A stretch of DNA of 43,468 nt, from positions 1-43,468 of the IMG/VR virus record IMGVR_UViG_3300011253_000764. One strand, written 5' to 3'. Of the stretch, positions 27,962-35,588 are shown piece by piece. Position 1 is the stretch's first letter. Each line of letters starts with the position of its first letter. The position numbers were made by a program, and so were the translations under genes. Source of the DNA: a virus. Below the pieces are notes generated by a model that saw nothing but the letters and a program-made list of their open reading frames with translations, had not been told where the DNA came from and did not search any database.

Positions 27962-28419
27962 AAAAACCGGTTTGCTTGGGCGATCTTCACGACTGCCAGC
28001 CACATCTCGGCGTAGTTGCCGGCATAGGCGGTATCGAAGTTGGTGTCGTTGCCGAGCGCCGCCCCATCTCGCAGCGAGCGCGACAGGATACGACGAGCCA
28101 ACGACGGGCCATCTAGGGAGGCCAGCACAGACTCAAGGTCAGCGCCCGCAGCACGAAGATCCACATGGTCCGACACTAGCTTCACGATGTCGGCTAGGTC
28201 GAGGTTCTTGTCGTCACTCTTGAGCGACTCGGCAGCGTCGGCCAGCTTCTTCAGCACGCCGTCATCCGACAGCACGAGGCCGATCAGGCGAGGCAGCGCA
28301 GGTCCGCCCGCTCGGATCATCTCGTAGCTGATCTGCATGCCCTCTGACGGCTTGTGCAAGACAACGGTGTAGGTGTGCGGATTTCCCGCGTAGTCGTGAA
28401 CGATGATCTCGGTGGGCAT
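27925..28419 (-). CDS. Tail assembly chaperone (G-like, TAC family)
   Basis: ATG at 28419; 164 aa. Binds the tape measure to guide tube assembly. The product has the TAC-like layout: VHDYAGNPHTYTVVLHKPSE, then a helical body and the conserved end NFDTAYAGNYAEMWLAVVKI, AQANRFFP. It lies immediately before the tape measure and after the tube gene, the fixed place for this chaperone. Its codons 152-153 (TTT TTT) are a slip site; see the extension. Confidence 0.78.
   Translation of the reverse strand: MPTEIIVHDYAGNPHTYTVVLHKPSEGMQISYEMIRAGGPALPRLIGLVLSDDGVLKKLADAAESLKSDDKNLDLADIVKLVSDHVDLRAAGADLESVLASLDGPSLARRILSRSLRDGAALGNDTNFDTAYAGNYAEMWLAVVKIAQANRFFPVPTGSTSAKA
27961..27966 (-). promoter_or_regulatory. 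Putative -1 frameshift slip site (TTTTTT)
   Basis: On the minus strand the chaperone frame reads CGG TTT TTT CCG. The six T form a slip run, and the -1 frame after it is open to 27704. Eleven bases downstream a small stem CTGG/CCAG (loop CTCCA) could pause the ribosome. It is not the classic X-XXY-YYZ heptamer, because the preceding base is G, so efficiency may be low. Confidence 0.55.
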
Positions 28420-28442
28420 TGCTGGGCCTCCCTAGTTGGTGA

Positions 28443-28895
28443 TCAGGTGATGGAGTTGGTGGCGAGCGGCGCGCTCACAACCTTGGGGCGCGGCATGGAG
28501 AAGACCCACACGCGCGAGCCAGGGCCCTGCGCCTTGGTGATGGTGGGGCGCGTCTTGAGGATCGCGTCACCGGTCACGAGGTCGCCGCTGATGGGGTCGA
28601 GGATCTGCACCGGGACCGCGCCGAGCAGCCCGCCAGCCTGCGCGACACCCTGCGCCACCTCAACGGCACCGAGGTCACGAGCGGCGCGACCGTTGGCGGC
28701 GACGGTGATGGTGAGCTCGCGGCGCCCATCGTTGGTGGCGCTGTAGGTCGTGATGCCGTCGAGGCCCTGAGAGTCGACCACGGCGTCGGTGACGGGGGAG
28801 AGTTCAATCGCCCCGTCTTCTCCGTACTCACTGATGATGAAGTCGCCCACGATGCAGGAGACGGCGCGGAGGTTGTAGAATCGTGCTTGTGCCAT
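28443..28895 (-). CDS. Tail tube protein, DUF3277-like
   Basis: ATG at 28895; 150 aa, the usual length for tubes of this group. The start RFYNLRAVSCIVGDFIISEY and the block SATNDGRRELTITVAANGRA fit the DUF3277-type structural protein. It forms the inner tube of the contractile tail. It lies directly behind the sheath gene and before the tail chaperone, the standard order. Confidence 0.82.
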   Translation of the reverse strand: MAQARFYNLRAVSCIVGDFIISEYGEDGAIELSPVTDAVVDSQGLDGITTYSATNDGRRELTITVAANGRAARDLGAVEVAQGVAQAGGLLGAVPVQILDPISGDLVTGDAILKTRPTITKAQGPGSRVWVFSMPRPKVVSAPLATNSIT

Positions 28896-28898
28896 GGG

Positions 28899-29993
28899 TC
28901 AGCTCCGGTACAGGTCGAGGGTGGTCTCTACGTAGAGGGCAGAGGACAGGAACTGTGCCGATCCGCTGAACCGCAGCTTCTGCGCAGTGATGTCGGCCGT
29001 GGTGATGGACTCGCCCGCAAAGGTGAAGTCGTCGCCACCATCATCCGCGCTTCGGAAGTGGCCAGCGTCGACGCCCTGCTGCAGCACCTGCGAGGCGGCC
29101 GCAACGATGAGGCCCTGGCCCGCTGCATTCATGGGCAGCTTGCGGCCGAGGGTGATCTGCGAGGCCATCACGTTGATGATCGCGGTCTCCAGTCGGCTAC
29201 GCACCCAGTCTGCACTGAGGCGCTCGTAGGCGGGGCGCGTCGACAGCATCTGCCCAGTCCACGCCACATTGAGCGTGGTGGGGCCGTAGCGCGCCACGTA
29301 GTTGCAGCCGTTCGCGAGCACGAATGCGGCCTGGGCAGCGGTGAGGTCGGTGGTCAGTGCGCTGATGCCCACGACCTTCACGTTGCTCGGCGCGCTCTGA
29401 CTGTCGGGGTTCGCGACGTTGAGCCACGAGGCCAACCAAGCGATGTCGGGGCGACCCGTCGCGGCGGTCGGAGCGTCGTGGTAGAACGCGGCGACCTGCT
29501 CCAGACCCGAGACGGTCGAGTAAGCGGCGGGCACTCCGGTGGTCTTCCAGTCGGCGTCGCTGGACGCGAGCGCGAAGATGTAGCCCTCGAGCGCCTCGAC
29601 AGCAGTGCCAACGGCGACCTGCACAGCAGCCGTGGTCGAGTCGATCGCCAGCGCGTAGAACACCGCACCGGCAGCGAGGCAAGCCGTGAGTCCGTCGGGG
29701 TAGGTCTCGGCGCTGGCCGTGTCCACGCGGCCTACGAGCACGCTTGACGGTGCGGGAGACTGCGAGAACGCGAGATCCACAAGCGCCTTGGTGTCGGTGG
29801 TGATGTAGCCAGCAGTGGCGGCGGTCGCGGTGTCCGTGGTCGAGCTGTACGACACGAAGCGCTCACCGTTGAGATCGTTGCCGGTGCCGTCTGCCTCATC
29901 CACGAGAATGAGCATGGTGCCGAAAGCAGCGCCGGTGACACCGGGGGCCTGCAATCGCAGCGTGATAGTGATCGGTTGGATGACGGTGGTCAT
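28899..29993 (-). CDS. Tail sheath protein, DUF3383-like
   Basis: ATG at 29993; 364 aa. The product has the plan of a short contractile sheath of the DUF3383 class: PGVTGAAFGTMLILVDEADG, FAFSQSPAPSSVLVGRVDTA-like motifs, a middle with SDADWKTTGVPAAYSTV, then YVARYGPTTLNVAWTGQMLS and a C-terminal SITTADITAQKLRFSGSAQF. A sheath next to the tube shows that this is a myovirus-type phage. It contracts to drive the tube into the cell. Confidence 0.85.
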   Translation of the reverse strand: MTTVIQPITITLRLQAPGVTGAAFGTMLILVDEADGTGNDLNGERFVSYSSTTDTATAATAGYITTDTKALVDLAFSQSPAPSSVLVGRVDTASAETYPDGLTACLAAGAVFYALAIDSTTAAVQVAVGTAVEALEGYIFALASSDADWKTTGVPAAYSTVSGLEQVAAFYHDAPTAATGRPDIAWLASWLNVANPDSQSAPSNVKVVGISALTTDLTAAQAAFVLANGCNYVARYGPTTLNVAWTGQMLSTRPAYERLSADWVRSRLETAIINVMASQITLGRKLPMNAAGQGLIVAAASQVLQQGVDAGHFRSADDGGDDFTFAGESITTADITAQKLRFSGSAQFLSSALYVETTLDLYRS

Positions 29994-30000
29994 GCGTGCC

Positions 30001-30537
30001 TCAGGGGATGGGTACCGTGATGGTCTGGGTGATGTCGGACGGCGTACCGTCGTAGGTCTGCGTCACTTCGATTGTTTCCGCATGTGGCACCTCGGCCGCG
30101 TCTGTGGCGTCACTGTACACCACGGTCACAGATACCCCATAGCGCACTTCTAGGTCGCTTGTCATGGGCACCGGCACGCGAGACACTGCACTGATGCTCT
30201 CCACGTCCATCGTGGTGAGCAGGGCAGCGGTCGAGGATAGCTGCAGGGTGCGCGCAAGGGCCTCAAGCGCAGGGGCCGACGCTTTGCCGTAGCCCTGAAT
30301 GGAAAGGGTCGCGCGACGAGCTCCACGCTGCGACTCTTGCAGCGCGCCGTCCTGAAAGTTGAGCACCACATCATCGGTGAGGTAGATGGGCGTGTCATAG
30401 GTGAGCACGCCGATCGTGATGTAGGGCAGCGCTGGACGTGGGCCGGTGTCGTCGGACGGGATGACCTCGGCGGTGCTGTAGCCGGTGACGCCGACGATCC
30501 ACCCGTGGGCCTGCGCGTACACGTCGGAGTAGCTCAT
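30001..30537 (-). CDS. Neck/tail terminator protein (gp12-like)
   Basis: ATG at 30537 overlaps the previous stop (ATGA); 178 aa. Family-like features: HGWIVGVTGYSTAEVIPSDD, then RPALPYITIGVLTY and ATLSIQGYGKASAPALEALA. This is the layout of phage neck-terminator proteins that cap the tail tube and sheath. It lies directly before the sheath gene, as expected. Confidence 0.75.
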   Translation of the reverse strand: MSYSDVYAQAHGWIVGVTGYSTAEVIPSDDTGPRPALPYITIGVLTYDTPIYLTDDVVLNFQDGALQESQRGARRATLSIQGYGKASAPALEALARTLQLSSTAALLTTMDVESISAVSRVPVPMTSDLEVRYGVSVTVVYSDATDAAEVPHAETIEVTQTYDGTPSDITQTITVPIP

Positions 30538-30884
30538 GTGGCCCCCTCGTCCAGCCGACCGAGCCACACCTTGTAGTGCGGGATGATGGACCGCTGACGG
30601 GCTGCACCGAGGCACACGTACACCACGCCGTCGACCACGATACGATCGGCGCTCACACCGTTGTACTGATCAACCGTCTTCACGGTGCTCGTGGTGTACC
30701 CCTTACGCAGCACACGCTCACGGTAGCCGGATGACTCCAACTCACGGCGGTCAGCTTCTCCGAGCGGCTGGAAGCTCATTAGGATGGTTGAGTCTGTCGT
30801 CGTGCCAGGTACCCAGTTGCCCAGCGAATCGCGGGAACCGGCGGCTGATGTGCGCAGGGTGACGGGTTCTTCGCCGAGGATCAC
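30534..30884 (-). CDS. Head closure / head-tail joining protein (116 aa)
   Basis: GTG at 30884 in a GTGA overlap. The beta-barrel-like product begins ILGEEPVTLRTSAAGSRDSL and has STILMSFQPLGEADRRELES, then TVDQYNGVSADRIVVDGVVY with a final strand. This matches small head-closure or stopper proteins in size and pattern. Placement between the gp10-like protein and the tail terminator supports a connector role. Confidence 0.65.
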   Translation of the reverse strand: MILGEEPVTLRTSAAGSRDSLGNWVPGTTTDSTILMSFQPLGEADRRELESSGYRERVLRKGYTTSTVKTVDQYNGVSADRIVVDGVVYVCLGAARQRSIIPHYKVWLGRLDEGAT

Positions 30885-31468
30885 TCGCCACCCCCGTCGA
30901 TCGCCTTGCCGAACTTCCGCGTCTTACGCACGTCGTAGCCGATCGCCTGACGCATCCGGCCCGAATCGATCAGCGGGTTGTCGCTACCCTTGGCCGCGAT
31001 GGTTTGCGCGGCGTTCGGTGGCGTCTGGAGCGTCGTGATCTTCTCCTGCACGTCGTCTTTCATGCGCTCGCCGAGGATGCCCAGCACGGTCGGTACGGAC
31101 TCTTTGCCGTCGACCACCAGCCCGAGGCCCTTTGCGAGCACGTTGACGTAGTTGCCCTCTTGCTCATCGAAAGTCGACCGCATGAATGAGCGCTCAGGGG
31201 TGCGCTCGAAGCCAAATTCATTCATGGCAGCGACCTCGGCCAATGTGGGGTCGCTCGCCTTTCCTGGCACTGCTCGACGGGCGCCCGGCTTGCCTACGGT
31301 CTTGGTGCGCTTGCCACCGCCGTCGCCCTGCCGGATACCGACAACGACAGTGTTGGGCCCTCCCGCCGCCTCCAGAACGTCACTCAACACCTTCTTGTAG
31401 CCTCGGTCGCGGTCAATGACGCGCTGCTGAAAGCCTTTGTTGGTGGTGAAATCGGAAGGGCTGGCCAT
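30881..31468 (-). CDS. Head-tail connector protein, HK97 gp10-like role (195 aa)
   Basis: ATG at 31468 (ATGA overlap); a non-ATG codon at 31477 would add three residues. The conserved segment is EVAAMNEFGFERTPERSFMR, STFDE, the FG-x-x-x-P-R-x-FMR motif common to minor tail/neck proteins of this class, followed by LKDDVQEKITTLQTPP-like helix and NPLIDSGRMRQAIGYDV. It lies in the connector cluster. Function: joining the neck to the tail. Confidence 0.72.
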   Translation of the reverse strand: MASPSDFTTNKGFQQRVIDRDRGYKKVLSDVLEAAGGPNTVVVGIRQGDGGGKRTKTVGKPGARRAVPGKASDPTLAEVAAMNEFGFERTPERSFMRSTFDEQEGNYVNVLAKGLGLVVDGKESVPTVLGILGERMKDDVQEKITTLQTPPNAAQTIAAKGSDNPLIDSGRMRQAIGYDVRKTRKFGKAIDGGGE

Positions 31469-31839
31469 CAGAAGCACACCGGACCGGCGAGGCGAGGCCC
31501 GGTGATCGCCAGCGAGCCCCGCAGCTGCAAGAACTGCCGACCATAGACGGTCTCGGATAGGCCTGCATCAGCCCATCCGCCGCCACCGGCAGACCCGTAG
31601 GAGCGGGACACGTCGCCCGCCTTATCCGCAGTGATGGGCCCAGCCGCGCCACCGCCACCGGCTGACCCATTGGCCGCGATCTGGAGCAGGTGGCACGTCA
31701 TCCATGTGACGCCGAGTGCTGTCTGCTCCCCCCATGCCGCGTAGGGCACGAGGGGGGTAGCGATCGTGATCATGGTGTCGATGCTCGCGTTTCCGGCGAA
31801 CTGGGGCGCAAGCGCGACGACATCATCAGCGATCGCCAT
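31468..31839 (-). CDS. Head-tail adaptor, DUF4054-like (123 aa)
   Basis: ATG at 31839; 123 aa. The helical protein begins VALAPQFAGNASIDTMITIA, has PYAAWGEQTALGVTWMTCHL with a gly-rich linker, then SETVYGRQFLQLRGSLA. This is the DUF4054 pattern, equivalent to gp6/gp15-type adaptor proteins that attach below the portal. It lies four bases after the small gene encoding the 78-aa protein. Confidence 0.8.
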   Translation of the reverse strand: MAIADDVVALAPQFAGNASIDTMITIATPLVPYAAWGEQTALGVTWMTCHLLQIAANGSAGGGGAAGPITADKAGDVSRSYGSAGGGGWADAGLSETVYGRQFLQLRGSLAITGPRLAGPVCF

Positions 31840-31842
31840 GGG

Positions 31843-32079
31843 TCACCCTACCCGCAGACGGGGCGGCTGGCTCTTCATCATGCCCTGCACGAGCGGGTTG
31901 GTCTGGATCTTCTTCCAGTCCGCTTCGGGGATCTGAACCTTGTTGGTCCCGTTCTTGGGGTCCATCTGGCACAGTTGCAAGTCGGGGATCTTGTGCACCA
32001 CGTCGCCCTCGCCACGAAGCAAGATCGGGTGGGTGCCGCAGTTCTCAAGGGTGACCATTCGCTGGGTCTTGTCGCTCAT
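31843..32079 (-). CDS. Small hypothetical structural-region protein (78 aa)
   Basis: ATG at 32079. The product has a strand-rich start (QRMVTLENCGTHPILLRGEG, DVVHKIPDLQLCQMDP) and a helical end with WKKIQTNPLVQGMM. Small proteins of this type are common directly behind the major capsid gene; a connector or decoration role is possible. No firm family. Confidence 0.65.
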   Translation of the reverse strand: MSDKTQRMVTLENCGTHPILLRGEGDVVHKIPDLQLCQMDPKNGTNKVQIPEADWKKIQTNPLVQGMMKSQPPRLRVG

Positions 32080-32111
32080 CTCGTGAAGTCCTCATGCGGT
32101 GCGGAGTAGAA

Positions 32112-32142
32112 GGGCGGTCGGATGCACCAGAGCCGACCGCCC
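32112..32142 (-). terminator. Hairpin behind the major capsid gene
   Basis: Perfect 10-bp arms GGGCGGTCGG (32112-32121) and CCGACCGCCC (32133-32142) with an 11-base loop, starting eight bases after the capsid stop. The minus-strand transcript continues TTCTAC, a weak T-rich tail. It may partly terminate transcription or protect the capsid mRNA from 3' decay. Confidence 0.55.
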
Positions 32143-32149
32143 ATGCTGA

Positions 32150-33289
32150 CTACCGGGTGACGAAGGCCACAAGGTCGTCGCCTGCGTTCTCGGCGTAGAA
32201 GCCACCGAAGCGAGCGTAGCCGATGATGGTGATGGACAGGCCATTCACCTGGGGCGGGAGGGTCGTGAAGCCCTGGGGCTTGATGATCCGGCCGCTCATC
32301 GGGTCCTTGTTGAACGCGTAGATGCAGTCAGTGCCAGCGCCGCCAGCATCCTTCAGCTCGCCAGCCTTGTGGATGTTCGCGAGGCTGTTGATCACACCGT
32401 TGTTCTCGATGAACCACGTAAGGATCGACTTGTCGCGACCGGTGATGCGGGTGCTCGCCAGCTTGTTGTAGAGCTGGTCGGGCATCGCGAGATCGGTGAC
32501 CTCGAAGGCGCCCGAGCTGTCGTTGCCCGCGTTCTGCACGATGAAGTTGAGCTCGGCGATGATGTCGTCAGGGTTGGCGACAATGTTGGCGTTGCTGAAC
32601 GACACCGTGGACACGTATTTCGGCGTCCACGGGAAGTTGAGCGCGCCATGCAGGCCAACGTCGGTGTCGCCGTTCCACGCGACCTTGTTGCCGAGCTCGT
32701 CGACGGCGCGGCGCATCTGGTTCATCTCGCGAGCCTGCTGATCGAATCCCGCGAAGGATGCGGCGGCGAGCTGCTGGATCGTCATCGACATCGACACCAC
32801 AGCGGTGCGGATCGGCGCGGTGGTCTCGTTGGCGGACAGGGCCACCTGCGGGATGTCCGAGCCGCGACCCTTGTACCAGCCAGCCTGACCGAATGCGTAG
32901 TCGCGCACGGCACGGTAGGACTCGGCACCAGCGCTGACGGTCGAGTCGACACCGAAGATGCGCTCAGACGACAGCGGCGACTTGCGTTCGGTCGTGCGAG
33001 ACAGCAGGGCTTCCAGTGCGCGGGCACCGAACACGCCGGCCGACGGGTTGGCTGCGTCCATGCGAAAGCCGTAGCGCTCGGCTGCGTCGAGGTTGATGCG
33101 ACCCGAGAGGCCGGCACGCTGCAGGGAGACGTCAAGCTCTGCGGCAACGCGCGCTTCAGCATCGCGACGGAAGTGGGCGGGCGCCTCGTAGGTCGAGCCT
33201 ACGTGAGTCGCGAGCGAGTTGATCCCGTCGAGAGTCAGGCCACCGAGGTCGCCGCCTCCGATCTGGATCACGTTGTTGTGAATGGTCAT
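32150..33289 (-). CDS. Major capsid protein, DUF2184 type
   Basis: Forms the icosahedral shell (HK97 fold). ATG at 33289 with GAGGAG seven bases upstream; 379 aa. The product has the N-arm pattern (THVGSTYEAPAHFRRDAEAR), a core with REMNQMRRAVDELGNKVAWN and GDTDVGLHGALNFPW, and the C-terminal FTTLPPQVNGLSITIIGYAR, FGGFYAEN typical of DUF2184 capsids. It follows the protease/scaffold and cement genes and is followed by a hairpin, both usual for the capsid gene. Confidence 0.9.
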   Translation of the reverse strand: MTIHNNVIQIGGGDLGGLTLDGINSLATHVGSTYEAPAHFRRDAEARVAAELDVSLQRAGLSGRINLDAAERYGFRMDAANPSAGVFGARALEALLSRTTERKSPLSSERIFGVDSTVSAGAESYRAVRDYAFGQAGWYKGRGSDIPQVALSANETTAPIRTAVVSMSMTIQQLAAASFAGFDQQAREMNQMRRAVDELGNKVAWNGDTDVGLHGALNFPWTPKYVSTVSFSNANIVANPDDIIAELNFIVQNAGNDSSGAFEVTDLAMPDQLYNKLASTRITGRDKSILTWFIENNGVINSLANIHKAGELKDAGGAGTDCIYAFNKDPMSGRIIKPQGFTTLPPQVNGLSITIIGYARFGGFYAENAGDDLVAFVTR

Positions 33290-33300
33290 CGGGTGACTCC

Positions 33301-34422
33301 TCAAGCAGCCACGCGCACGAGCGCGAGATCGTTGGTGGTGGAGAGCTCCCAGCTGAGCTGGGGGATCAGGACGCGCGCAGAGGATGCGGCGGTGTAGAGC
33401 AGGCCAGCGGCGTCGCAGTAGACCTTACCCTTGTAGGCGGGGGTCTGTGCGGAGTCGCGGGCGACGAAGATGCGGCCGGACTGGAGCACGTCCATCGGCT
33501 CGTTGGCGGGTGCCTCGCTGTTGATGGTCGAGAGGCTGGAGCTCTGCACGTCGGTCGAGCGTGCGAGGACGCCCACGAAGCTGTCGGCCATGGAGGTCGA
33601 GAGGCTGCGGGTCGAGGTGAGCGAGCTGAGCGTGGTGCCGCCGTCGCTCATGCTGTAGTCGGCCACGAAGGACGCACCAGCAACCTCGGCGGTAAGCACG
33701 AGTTCATCAGATCCGCCCGCCGATGCAACCACCGTGTTGGCGGGCATCATCAGGTTGACCTCGGCCAGCATGGCAGCCGTGGAAGCCGTCTTGCTGGTGG
33801 CCTGCGCGAGCACCGGGGTACTGTAGCGCTGGCCGTCGATCTCAATGGAGACCTGCCACGTTGAGGTGCTGTTGTAGGTGTAGGCGAGGGTGTCGACCTG
33901 CGCGGTGTAGCTGGCGGGCAGTCCACCGATCAGGTTGTGGCCGTTGCTCGAGCGCGTGCCGCCGGAGAAGATGGCGCGACCGTGAGCGATGGCAGACACG
34001 CCGACTGCGGCCGTGGTTGCGGCCCACGACAGCTGTGCATCATCCTCGGACACGGTGAACACGTCGCCAGCGATGCGGCCGGTGAGGATCACGGTGTTCG
34101 TGGAGCTCGTCGCGAGCACGTAGGCGCTGGCGAACGGGTCGGCCACGATGGCGGCGGCGATTGCAGTGGCGACCGTGGTCGTGGTCTGGCTGGTGCCGAC
34201 GGTGACCGACACGGTGTTGCCGTTGATGATCACGCTGTAGGTCTTGGAGTCCGTGGCCCCCGAGACGGTGAGCGTGGACACCTGCGCGACGCTGCCCTGC
34301 GAGTTGAGCACGGTGGTGAAGTCGAGCGAAGTGCTCAGTCCTTCAAGCTGACCGAGAGCGGCCAGAATGGAGTAGCGAGAGGCGCGCTGCTGGGGCGCAC
34401 CGAGTCCAAAGTTGGTGGTCAT
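33301..34422 (-). CDS. Capsid cement/decoration-like protein (373 aa)
   Basis: ATG at 34422 (overlapping the protease gene by four bases). Very Ser/Thr/Ala-rich beta protein. The N-terminus MTTNFGLGAPQQRASRYSIL and the end PAYKGKVYCDAAGLLYTAAS, LIPQLSWEL resemble the cement proteins that precede DUF2184 capsids. The middle carries an insert with Ig- or lectin-like strands (SGATDSKTYSVIINGNTVSV). It likely coats the capsid and may bind host surface or mucus, which is inference. Confidence 0.7.
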   Translation of the reverse strand: MTTNFGLGAPQQRASRYSILAALGQLEGLSTSLDFTTVLNSQGSVAQVSTLTVSGATDSKTYSVIINGNTVSVTVGTSQTTTTVATAIAAAIVADPFASAYVLATSSTNTVILTGRIAGDVFTVSEDDAQLSWAATTAAVGVSAIAHGRAIFSGGTRSSNGHNLIGGLPASYTAQVDTLAYTYNSTSTWQVSIEIDGQRYSTPVLAQATSKTASTAAMLAEVNLMMPANTVVASAGGSDELVLTAEVAGASFVADYSMSDGGTTLSSLTSTRSLSTSMADSFVGVLARSTDVQSSSLSTINSEAPANEPMDVLQSGRIFVARDSAQTPAYKGKVYCDAAGLLYTAASSARVLIPQLSWELSTTNDLALVRVAA

Positions 34423-34934
34423 GCGGTCTCCTTGCCGGTTTCACGGGCGGCGTTCTTGGCGTAGATGTCGGGCTCAGCGTCCTTCTTGGGCGTGGGCTTG
34501 GGGTCGATGGCGAGGCCGTCGAAACGGGCATCGGTACCGAACTTGCCGAGGGCCAACACGAAGCCGTCCACATGCTCAGCGGTGATCTCGGCGGCCTTGG
34601 CGATGGACTCACGCAGATCGGCGTTGCTCCCCTCGGCGTCGATCTTGAGCGCGGCACATGCCTTCTCAAGCGGCGCACGGGCAGCGATGTAGGCCTGCGC
34701 AATGGCGGCCTCATCCACGGCATCCAGCTTGGCGCGGAGGTCCTTGACCTCTGCCTCGGCTGCATCGGCGCGGAGCTGCTCGGCACGCTTCTCGCCAATG
34801 GCGGTAGCGAGCTCGCTGGCGTCGGCGTCGTTCTTGGTGTCGGGGCTGTCGAGGATAGCCTTAGCTGCCTCATCGGCCTTTTCTTGCGGCAAGCCTGCAC
34901 TGAGCAGGAGCGCCACGATCTCGTCGAGGCGCAT
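34419..34934 (-). CDS. Nested capsid scaffold protein (internal start in protease gene)
   Basis: An in-frame ATG at 34934 inside the protease gene has AAGGAGG five bases upstream, the best ribosome-binding site in this region. It would give a 171-aa protein of pure helical, Ala/Glu/Lys-rich type (LLSAGLPQEKADEAAKAILD, KRAEQLRADAAEAEVKDLRA), the composition of capsid scaffolds. This is the plan of lambda C/Nu3, in which the protease C-terminal part is also made alone as scaffold. Confidence 0.65.
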   Translation of the reverse strand: MRLDEIVALLLSAGLPQEKADEAAKAILDSPDTKNDADASELATAIGEKRAEQLRADAAEAEVKDLRAKLDAVDEAAIAQAYIAARAPLEKACAALKIDAEGSNADLRESIAKAAEITAEHVDGFVLALGKFGTDARFDGLAIDPKPTPKKDAEPDIYAKNAARETGKETA

Positions 34935-35510
34935 AGGCCCCTCCTTGTCGGGTGTGGTGGTCGGTGCGGCATCATCAACCACCATGGTGGCCTCATCTGC
35001 CCGTAGTGATGCGGGCGAGCCATGACGGCCACGCTCCACGATCGCGAGGTGGTTGTACCGGCGATTCTTCTGCTCGGCGTCGTAGGGGCCGAACTGAGGG
35101 TGCGTGCCAGCGGTGGGCAGCACGTCGCAGGTGTAGCCGAGGGATAGCTGGTGGGTCCCAGCGTCGACGGCCTGCACTGCATCGCCACGACGAACAGCGA
35201 CGCGAACGCGGATGTACCCGCGTTCCTCGACTTCCAGATCGCCGTCGATGTCTCCCACGCCGTACTCGCCCACGTTGGACGCGTCGACCATGACGGTAGG
35301 GTGCCCGAGCGTGACAGGCTTGCGGCCCAGCGAGACGAGACTGTCACGCTCAGACAGGGTGTCAGCAGTCACGAGCTCACGGATAGTGGAGCCGTCTGCC
35401 GTCACGTAGGTGTAGACGCCCGGACGTGCCGCGTACCCCTCGGCTAGCAGGTAGCCCTCGGGGGTGCGGACGGGGCGCAGTAGCTCGGCGCGATCTGTAC
35501 GGACGGCCAT
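34419..35510 (-). CDS. Prohead protease-scaffold fusion, DUF2213 type
   Basis: Matures the capsid by cleaving scaffold. ATG at 35510 with GGAG upstream, after promoter P6; 363 aa. The N-terminal 180 residues are a DUF2213-type protease: VTLGHPTVMVDASNVGEYGV (His), HQLSLGYTCDV (Ser), NRRYNHLAIVERGRHGSPAS (His and GR-x-G). The C-terminal half from about residue 193 is an alpha-helical scaffold with its own internal start. A short linker rich in Thr, Pro and Asp joins them. Confidence 0.88.
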   Translation of the reverse strand: MAVRTDRAELLRPVRTPEGYLLAEGYAARPGVYTYVTADGSTIRELVTADTLSERDSLVSLGRKPVTLGHPTVMVDASNVGEYGVGDIDGDLEVEERGYIRVRVAVRRGDAVQAVDAGTHQLSLGYTCDVLPTAGTHPQFGPYDAEQKNRRYNHLAIVERGRHGSPASLRADEATMVVDDAAPTTTPDKEGPMRLDEIVALLLSAGLPQEKADEAAKAILDSPDTKNDADASELATAIGEKRAEQLRADAAEAEVKDLRAKLDAVDEAAIAQAYIAARAPLEKACAALKIDAEGSNADLRESIAKAAEITAEHVDGFVLALGKFGTDARFDGLAIDPKPTPKKDAEPDIYAKNAARETGKETA

Positions 35511-35529
35511 TCAGCGACTCCACAGGGTG

Positions 35530-35558
35530 AGCATACGCGACTGTATCCCAGCGCGCAA
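35530..35558 (-). promoter_or_regulatory. Putative late promoter P6 (minus strand)
   Basis: TTGCGC (35558-35553), 17-bp spacer, TATGCT (35535-35530), 20 bp before the protease start. The 11-mer GTGAACAATCG lies upstream at 35588-35578 and recurs behind TerL. It would boost the protease, scaffold and capsid genes. Confidence 0.55.
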
Positions 35559-35577
35559 CAATCCGCAGATCCGGCGT

Positions 35578-35588
35578 CGATTGTTCAC
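35578..35588 (-). repeat. GTGAACAATCG element, copy 1
   Basis: Eleven-base element reading GTGAACAATCG on the minus strand, located 19 bp upstream of the P6 -35 hexamer. A second identical copy is at 40272-40282 before the portal gene. A binding site for a late activator is one explanation. Confidence 0.45.

Noticed and set aside
32369-33397. 342-codon plus-strand open frame
   Set aside because: Antisense shadow of the major capsid gene; low-complexity Arg/Val/Ala product with no recognisable domain.
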